Assembly: GCF_026151205.1 (NCBI RefSeq)
Contig: NC_087074.1
Span: forward strand, 620,001-684,000
Origin: Bolinopsis microptera
Taxonomy: Eukaryota > Ctenophora > Tentaculata > Lobata > Bolinopsidae
Direction of reading: 5' to 3'
Length of the DNA stretch: 64,000 nucleotides
Part shown: positions 49,001 to 58,000 of the stretch, in pieces
Numbering within the stretch: the stretch's first letter is position 1
Layout of the letters: the number at the start of each line of letters is the position of its first letter
The notes under the pieces: model-generated
Seen by the model: the letters and a program-made list of their open reading frames with translations, nothing else
Told to the model about the DNA's origin: nothing
The model's database searches: none
Made by a program: the position numbers and the translations under genes

Positions 49001-52000
49001 GCACCTCCTCTACAAGTGCATCCAGATCATGACGTTCAGAATGAGAATAATTGGTAAACTCTACCTTAACACCAGTAAACTACATCATATCTTCAAATTT
49101 GTGGAACAGTCGACAAGACTGGATAGGGAAAACTCTTTTGGGTAACCTCCTTGGATTCTTCACCAGGAACTTTCGCTAAACCCCATACTAGGAACTCAAC
49201 CTAGGCCCATCTCCGCATAGAGACATATCTCCCAGGCTTTGACCTTGCTCGGAAGTCCCTTGTCTACCCGCAGAAGTACTACAACGGAAGTGGGTTTGCT
49301 CTGAGACAGGTAGTGACAGCTTCAAGACTCCAGGGGTCTGTTGCATTGATATTTATTATTTTATGATTTCGTATATACTTTGGGAGTCCTGGCGTGCAGC
49401 TAGCAGGAGTTGCATTCTGTGGGCACGGTGAGAAGGCCTCCATCTTAACGTAAGAGGCCAGAAACCGTTGACCAGAACAGAGAGAGAGAGAATATCAACA
49501 AATAAAGATTGTTTAATTTTTGCAAAAAATTTCTCGTCATGTGACAACCCTTCCCAACCCCCCTCAACCCCCTACCCCTCCCCCCCTAAAAAACTCATCG
49601 GATTTTTGCTTCCCGCGAACATGATTTTTTCTGAAAATTTTTGTCAAGCCAGATCTGTAAATCTATCAAATATGTAAAAAAAAAACCTTAGGATACAGAT
49701 ATTGTTAGCTTGTACCATACTCAGACGACAGCGCTCTACTCTAAACTGGGATACAGATATTGTTAGCTTGTACCATACTCAGACAACAGCGCTCTACTCT
49801 AAACTGGGATACAGATATTGTTAGCTTGTACCATACTCAGACGACAGTGCTCTTCTCTAAACTGGGATACAGATATTGTTAGCTTGTACCATACTCAGAC
49901 GACAGCGCTCTACTCTAAACTGGGATCTACAGATATTGTTAGCTTGTACCATACTCAGACGACAGCGCTCTACTCTAAACTGGGATACAGATATTGTTAG
50001 CTTGTACCATACTCAGACGACAGCGCTCTACTCTAAACTAGGATACAGATATTGTTAGCTTGTACCATACTCAGACGACAGCGCTCTACTCTAAACTGGG
50101 ATACAGATATTGTTAGCTTGTACCATACTCAGACGACAGCGCTCTACTCTAAACTGGGATACAGATATTGTTAGCTTGTACCATACTCAGACGACAGCGC
50201 TCTACTGTAAACTGGGATACAGATATTGTTAGCTTGTACCATACTCAGACGACAGCGCTCTACTCTAAACTGGGATACAGATATTGTTAGCTTGTACCAT
50301 ACTCAGACGACAGTGCTCTACTCTAAACTGGGATACAGATATTGTTAGCTTGTACCATACTCAGACGACAGCGCTCTACTCTAAACTGGGATACAGATAT
50401 TGTTAGCTTGTACCATACTCAGACGACAGCGCTCTACTCTAAACTGGGATACAGATAATGTTAGCTTGTACCATACTCAGACGACAGCGCTCTACTCTAA
50501 ACTGGGATACAGATATTGTTAGCTTGTGCCATACTCAGACGACAGTGCTCTTCTCTAAACTGGGATACAGATATTGTTAGCTTGTACCATACTCAGACGA
50601 CAGCGCTCTACTGTAAACTGGGATACAGATATTGTTAGCTTGTACCATACTCAGACGACAGCGCTCTACTCTAAACTGGGATACACATATTGTTAGCTTG
50701 TACCATACTCAGACGACAGCGCTCTACTCTAAACTGGGATACACATATTGTTAGCTTGTACCATACTCAGACGACAGCGCTCTACTCTAAACTGGGATAC
50801 ACATATTGTTAGCTTGTACCATACTCAGACGACAGTGCTCTACTCTAAACTGGGATACAGATATTGTTAGCTTGTACCATACTCAGACGACAGCGCTCTA
50901 CTCTAAACTGGGATACACATATTGTTAGCTTGTACCATACTCAGACGACAGTGCTCTACTCTAAACTGGGATACAGATATTGTTAGCTTGTACCATACTC
51001 AGACGACAGCGCTCTACTGTAAACTGGGATACAGATATTGTTAGCTTGTACCATACTCAGACGACAGCGCTCTACTCTAAACTAGGATACAGATATTGTT
51101 AGCTTGTACCATACTCAGACGACAGCGCTCTACTCTAAACTGGGATACAGATATTGTTAGCTTGTACCATACTCAGACGACAGCGCTCTACTGTAAACTG
51201 GGATACAGATATTGTTAGCTTGTACCATACTCAGACGACAGCGCTCTACTCTAGACTGGGATACAGATATTGTTAGCTTGTACCATACTCAGACGACAGT
51301 GCTCTACTCTAAACTGGGATACAGATATTGTTAGCTTGTACCATACTCAGACGACAGCGCTCTACTCTAAACTGGGATACAGATATTGTTAGCTTGTACC
51401 ATACTCAGACGACAGTGCTCTACTCTAAACTGGGATACAGATTTTGTTAGCTTGTACCATACTCAGACGACAGCGCTCTACTCTAAACTGGGATACAGAT
51501 ATTGTTAGCTTGTGCCATACTCAGACGACAGCGGTCTACTCTAAACTGGGATACAGATATATTGTTAGCTTGTACCATACTCAGACGACAGCGCTCTACT
51601 CTAAACTGGGATACAGATATTGTTAGCTTGTACCATACTCAGACGACAGCGCTCTACTCTAAACTGGGATACAGATATTGTTAGCTTGTACCATACTCAG
51701 ACGACAGCGCTCTACTCTAAACTGGGATACAGATATTGTTAGCTTGTACCATACTCAGACGACAGCGCTCTACTCTAAACTGGGATACAGATATTGTTAG
51801 CTTGTACCATACTCAGACGACAGTGTTCTACTCTAAACTGGGATACAGATATTGTTAGCTTGTACCATACTCAGACGACAGCGCTCTACTCTAAACTGGG
51901 ATACAGATATTGTTAGCTTGTACCATACTCAGACGACAGCGCTCTACTCTAAACTGGGATACAGATATTGTTAGCTTGTACCATACTCAGACGACAGCGC

Positions 52001-55000
52001 TCTACTCTAAACTGGGATACAGATATTGTTAGCTTGTACCATACTCAGACGACAGTGCTCTACTCTAAACTGGGATACAGATATTGTTAGCTTGTACCAT
52101 ACTCAGACGACAGCGCTCTACTCTAAACTGGGATACAGATATTGTTAGCTTGTACCATACTCAGACGACAGCGCTCTACTCTAAACTGGGATACAGATAT
52201 TGTTAGCTTGTACCATACTCAGACGACAGCGCTCTACTCTAAACTGGGATACAGATATTGTTAGCTTGTACCATACTCAGACGACAGCGCTCTACTCTAA
52301 ACTGGGATACAGATATTGTTAGCTTGTACCATACTCAGACGACAGCGCTCTACTCTAAACTGGGATACAGATATTGTTAGCTTGTACCATACTCAGACGA
52401 CAGCGCTCTACTCTAAACTGGGATACAGATATTGTTAGCTTGTACCATACTCAGACGACAGCGCTCTACTCTAAACTGGGATACAGATATTGTTAGCTTG
52501 TACCATACTCAGACGACAGCGCTCTACTCTAAACTGGGATACAGATATTGTTAGCTTGTACCATACTCAGACGACAGCGCTCTACTCTAAACTGGGATAC
52601 AGATATTGTTAGCTTGTACCATACTCAGACGACAGCGCTCTACTCTAAACTGGGATACAGATATTGTTAGCTTGTACCATACTCAGACGACAGCGCTCTA
52701 CTCTAAACTGGGATACAGATATTGTTAGCTTGTACCATACTCAGACGACAGCGCTCTACTCTAAACTGGGATACAGATATTGTTAGCTTGTACCATACTC
52801 AGACGACAGCGCTCTACTCTAAACTGGGATACAGATATTGTTAGCTTGTACCATACTCAGACGACAGCGCTCTACTCTAAACTGGGATACAGATATTGTT
52901 AGCTTGTACCATACTCAGACGACAGCGCTCTACTCTAAACTGGGATACAGATATTGTTAGCTTGTACCATACTCAGACGACAGCGGCTCTACTCTAAACT
53001 GGGATACAGATATTGTTAGCTTGTACCATACTCAGACGACAGCGCTCTACTCTAAACTGGGATACAGATATTGTTAGCTTGTACCATACTCAGACGACAG
53101 CGCTCTACTCTAAACTAGGATACAGATATTGTTAGCTTGTACCATACTCAGACGACAGCGCTCTACTCTAAACTGGGATACAGATATTGTTAGCTTGTAC
53201 CATACTCAGACGACAGCGCTCTACTCTAAACTGGGATACAGATATTGTTAGCTTGTACCATACTCAGACGACAGTGTTCTACTCTAAACTGGGATACAGA
53301 TATTGTTAGCTTGTACCATACTCAGACGACAGCGCTCTACTCTAAACTGGGATACAGATATTGTTAGCTTGTACCATACTCAGACGACAGCGCTCTACTC
53401 TAAACTGGGATACAGATATTGTTAGCTTGTACCATACTCAGACGACAGCGCTCTACTCTAAACTGGGATACAGATATTGTTAGCTTGTACCATACTCAGA
53501 CGACAGCGCTCTACTCTAAACTGGGATACAGATATTGTTAGCTTGTACCATACTCAGACGACAGCGCTCTACTCTAAACTGGGATACAGATATTGTTAGC
53601 TTGTACCATACTCAGACGACAGTGCTCTACTCTAAACTAGGATACAGATATTGTTAGCTTGTACCATACTCAGACGACAGCGCTCTACTCTAAACTGGGA
53701 TACAGATATTGTTAGCTTGTACCATACTCAGACGACAGCGCTCTACTCTAAACTGGGATACAGATATTGTTAGCTTGTACCATACTCAGACGACAGCGCT
53801 CTACTCTAAACTGGGATACAGATATTGTTAGCTTGTACCATACTCAGACGACAGTGCTCTACTCTAAACTGGGATCTACAGATATTGTTAGCTTGTACAA
53901 TGTACCATACTCAGACGACAGCGCTCTACTCTAAACTGGGATACAGATATTGTTAGCTTGTACCATACTCAGACGACAGTGTTCTACTCTAAACTGGGAT
54001 ACAGATATTGTTAGCTTGTACCATACTCAGACGACAGCGCTCTACTCTAAACTGGGATACAGATATTGTTAGCTTGTACCATACTCAGACGACAGTGCTC
54101 TTCTCTAAACTGGGATACAGATATTGTTAGCTTGTACCATACTCAGACGACAGCGCTCTACTCTAAACTGGGATACAGATATTGTTAGCTTGTACCATAC
54201 TCAGACGACAGCGCTCTACTCTAAACTGGGATACAGATATTGTTAGCTTGTACCATACTCAGACGACAGTGCTCTACTCTAAACTGGGATACAGATATTG
54301 TTAGCTTGTACCATACTCAGACGACAGCGCTCTACTCTAAACTGGGATACAGATATTGTTAGCTTGTACCATACTCAGACGACAGTGTTCTACTCTAAAC
54401 TGGGATACAGATATTGTTAGCTTGTACCATACTCAGACGACAGCGCTCTACTCTAAACTGGGATACAGATATTGTTAGCTTGTACCATAGTCAGACGACA
54501 GTGCTCTTCTCTAAACTGGGATACAGATATTGTTAGCTTGTACCATACTCAGACGACAGCGCTCTACTCTAAACTGGGATACAGATATTGTTAGCTTGTA
54601 CCATACTCAGACGACAGCGCTCTACTCTAAACTGGGATACAGATATTGTTAGCTTGTACCATACTCAGACGACAGTGCTCTACTCTAAACTAGGATACAG
54701 ATATTGTTAGCTTGTACCATACTCAGACGACAGCGCTCTACTCTAAACTGGGATACAGATATTGTTAGCTTGTACCATACTCAGACGACAGCGCTCTACT
54801 CTAAACTGGGATACAGATATTGTTAGCTTGTACCATACTCAGACGACAGCGCTCTACTCTAAACTGGGATACAGATATTGTTAGCTTGTACCATACTCAG
54901 ACGACAGTGCTCTACTCTAAACTGGGATCTACAGATATTGTTAGCTTGTACAATGTACCATACTCAGACGACAGCGCTCTACTCTAAACTGGGATACAGA

Positions 55001-58000
55001 TTATATTGTTAGCTTGTACCATACTCAGACGACAGTGTTCTACTCTAAACTGGGATACAGATATTGTTAGCTTGTACCATACTCAGACGACAGCGCTCTA
55101 CTCTAAACTGGGATACAGATATTGTTAGCTTGTACCATACTCAGACGACAGCGCTCTACTCTAAACTGGGATACAGATATTGTTAGCTTGTACCATACTC
55201 AGACGACAGCGCTCTACTCTAAACTGGGATACAGATATTGTTAGCTTGTACCATACTCAGACGACAGTGCTCTACTCTAAACTGGGATCTACAGATATTG
55301 TTAGCTTGTACAATGTACCATACTCAGACGACAGCGCTCTACTCTAAACTGGGATACAGATATTGTTAGCTTGTACCATACTCAGACGACAGTGTTCTAC
55401 TCTAAACTGGGATACAGATATTGTTAGCTTGTACCATACTCAGACGACAGCGCTCTACTCTAAACTGGGATACAGATATTGTTAGCTTGTACCATACTCA
55501 GACGACAGTGCTCTTCTCTAAACTGGGATACAGATATTGTTAGCTTGTACCATACTCAGACGACAGCGCTCTACTCTAAACTGGGATACAGATATTGTTA
55601 GCTTGTACCATACTCAGACGACAGCGCTCTACTCTAAACTGGGATACAGATATTGTTAGCTTGTACCATACTCAGACGACAGTGCTCTACTCTAAACTAG
55701 GATACAGATATTGTTAGCTTGTACCATACTCAGACGACAGCGCTCTACTCTAAACTGGGATACAGATATTGTTAGCTTGTACCATACTCAGACGACAGTG
55801 CTCTACTCTAAACTGGGATCTACAGATATTGTTAGCTTGTACAATGTACCATACTCAGACGACAGCGTTCTACTCTAAACTGGGATACAGATATTGTTAG
55901 CTTGTACCATACTCAGACGACAGCGCTCTACTCTAAACTGGGATACAGATATTGTTAGCTTGTACCATACTCAGACGACAGTGCTCTACTCTAAACTAGG
56001 ATACAGATATTGTTAGCTTGTACCATACTCAGACGACAGCGCTCTACTCTAAACTGGGATACAGATATTGTTAGCTTGTACCATACTCAGACGACAGCGC
56101 TCTACTCTAAACTGGGATACAGATATTGTTAGCTTGTACTTTATTATGCCTCAAATAAGAATTACTAAGAATGATATGCTTCATCGACACGATGATAAAA
56201 TCTAAGGAAACTCACCGTGTGTAAAAATATAATACCGATATTTAATTCTGTTAAATTATAAAATTTTGCAACACGAATAAATATTCAATGAAATATTCAA
56301 TGAAATGGTGCTTCTCATATGTTGCAGAATGCTCCTGTAAAGCTATAATAAGAATCCTGTTCTTTTCGTGGGGCAGCTAATTCAGTACCGTAGCACCATA
56401 CTTGTAGTACATACAGTACAAATGTATATATTATACATGTAGTACATACAGTACTAATGTATACATTATACAAAGTAATAAAATATTCATTATAAAATAG
56501 AATTCTTCACCTCGTGATAAAAGAGATTAATAATACAGTCCTCACCTCGTGATAAAAGAGATTAATAATACAGTCCTCACCTCGTGATAAAAGAGATTAA
56601 TAATACAGTCCTCACCTCGTGATAAAAGAGATTAATAATACAGTCCTCGTTTTTCAGGTTTTGTAAAAGTTCGATCTCCCGCCTCATCTCGTCATTACTC
56701 TGAGGATTGAGCTTTTGCAGGCTCACCACTTTAATTGCCACCATGACGTCACGTGATCTATCTACACCTTTGTAAACCATACAGGAGGCTCCTTTTCCTA
56801 TCTCCTTCTAAAAATAATTTGTCTCTAATAAAATGTAGATTACAAATGTAATATTGTGTTACGTATATATTATGAATAATATTCTGTCTTCAAAAATAGC
56901 AACTAATAAATTTCCAGACTACAGATCTACAGGTACACACTTTAATTCCATCATATTTACTGAAATCTAAGAAGTTAGCTACCTTCCACACATCGAACTC
57001 GTTGCCAGCAATAGTGACTGGTGCCATAGCTCCGCTATAGTGCTCCTTTGCAGGGAATACAGACTTCAAACTGGCCGCTTCTTGCATCTTCTTAACTTGA
57101 TTCTGGGATAATATTAAGATAATTAATCGTGCATCACTACGAATAAAAGATTTTCATCTTTTACCTTGGCTAAATCTAAAACATCGCCAAGTTAACTATC
57201 AGCAAACAAAACCACAACTTTTCAGATATTTATCCTAAACTTACCGCAAGATATTTGTTCTCTTTTTCGAGCTCATGTATTTTATTTTTCAAATCGTTTA
57301 GTTGTCCATCGGGAGAGAATGCTGCTTTCAAGCTTGCTTGTTCTTGCATCTTTTTAACTTGTGCCTGTAGGTAAGTTATCAAAATTAATCAACTTAACTA
57401 GGATGTAACATATCCATTCTTACTTTATATAATTATAGGAGTATCTACACTCATCAGTCGCTTCTTCAATAAAAGTAAATATCAGTTCTCAACTTAACAA
57501 AAGCAAATTAAACAAGTTTCATTACAAACCACCAAATATTCGTTTTCTTTCTTTAATCGTGCTTCCATTTCTTGAGCCTGTTTCTTCAGTGCATTGTAAG
57601 CAGCTTGATTACCTAAAGTGAAACAAGATAATCATCAAGAATATTTCAAGAAGATTTTCAAGGATGGCCATCTTCTCAATTTTTTCAGGATGTCGATTTT
57701 TTTAAAGAGGTCGGTGAAACAAAAACTAATACTTTACTTGGTGGAGTATTTTCATCATTTTCTCCTTTCATCAGATTAGCCTGCACACCTTTTTCGAAAA
57801 ACTTGATCTGAAATTCAACAATCTGTGATACATAGTATAGACATTTTTATACTCAGAAATTGTCATAACACTTATAATAATACTACTACTGAATTTGGTT
57901 AATAAGATTATACAGGTGCAGGGTGGCCCAGAAGTAACTGCCCACACGCAACCCTTTAATAACTCACGTAATTCTTCTTAGAATTGCACAGAAATTTCAG

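Larger units (their letters stand above)
42909..49690. mobile_element. 6.8-kb composite insertion splitting the 58-bp array
   Basis: Perfect 18-bp terminal inverted repeats (TAAGG, ten T, ACA and its complement) are flanked by the 8-bp duplication GGATACAG (42901-42908 and 49691-49698), which is part of the satellite unit. This defines an insertion of 6782 bp into a pre-existing array. Inside are an inner element at 43125-44900, a minisatellite at 44905-47475, and about 2 kb (47480-49500) of unique sequence with a 41-nt palindrome. No transposase, reverse transcriptase or integrase could be recognised, so it is probably non-autonomous. An 8-bp duplication fits hAT or P-type elements; the termini alone do not decide. 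Confidence 0.85.

Noticed and set aside
48557-49145. Frames of about 90 codons in the composite insertion as transposase or integrase
   Set aside because: No catalytic motif or family resemblance could be identified; kept as unassigned sequence.
40594-56138. Possible CRISPR array or centromeric satellite
   Set aside because: There are no unique spacers and the context is a eukaryotic intron; the unit is explained by the TTK exon 7 acceptor.
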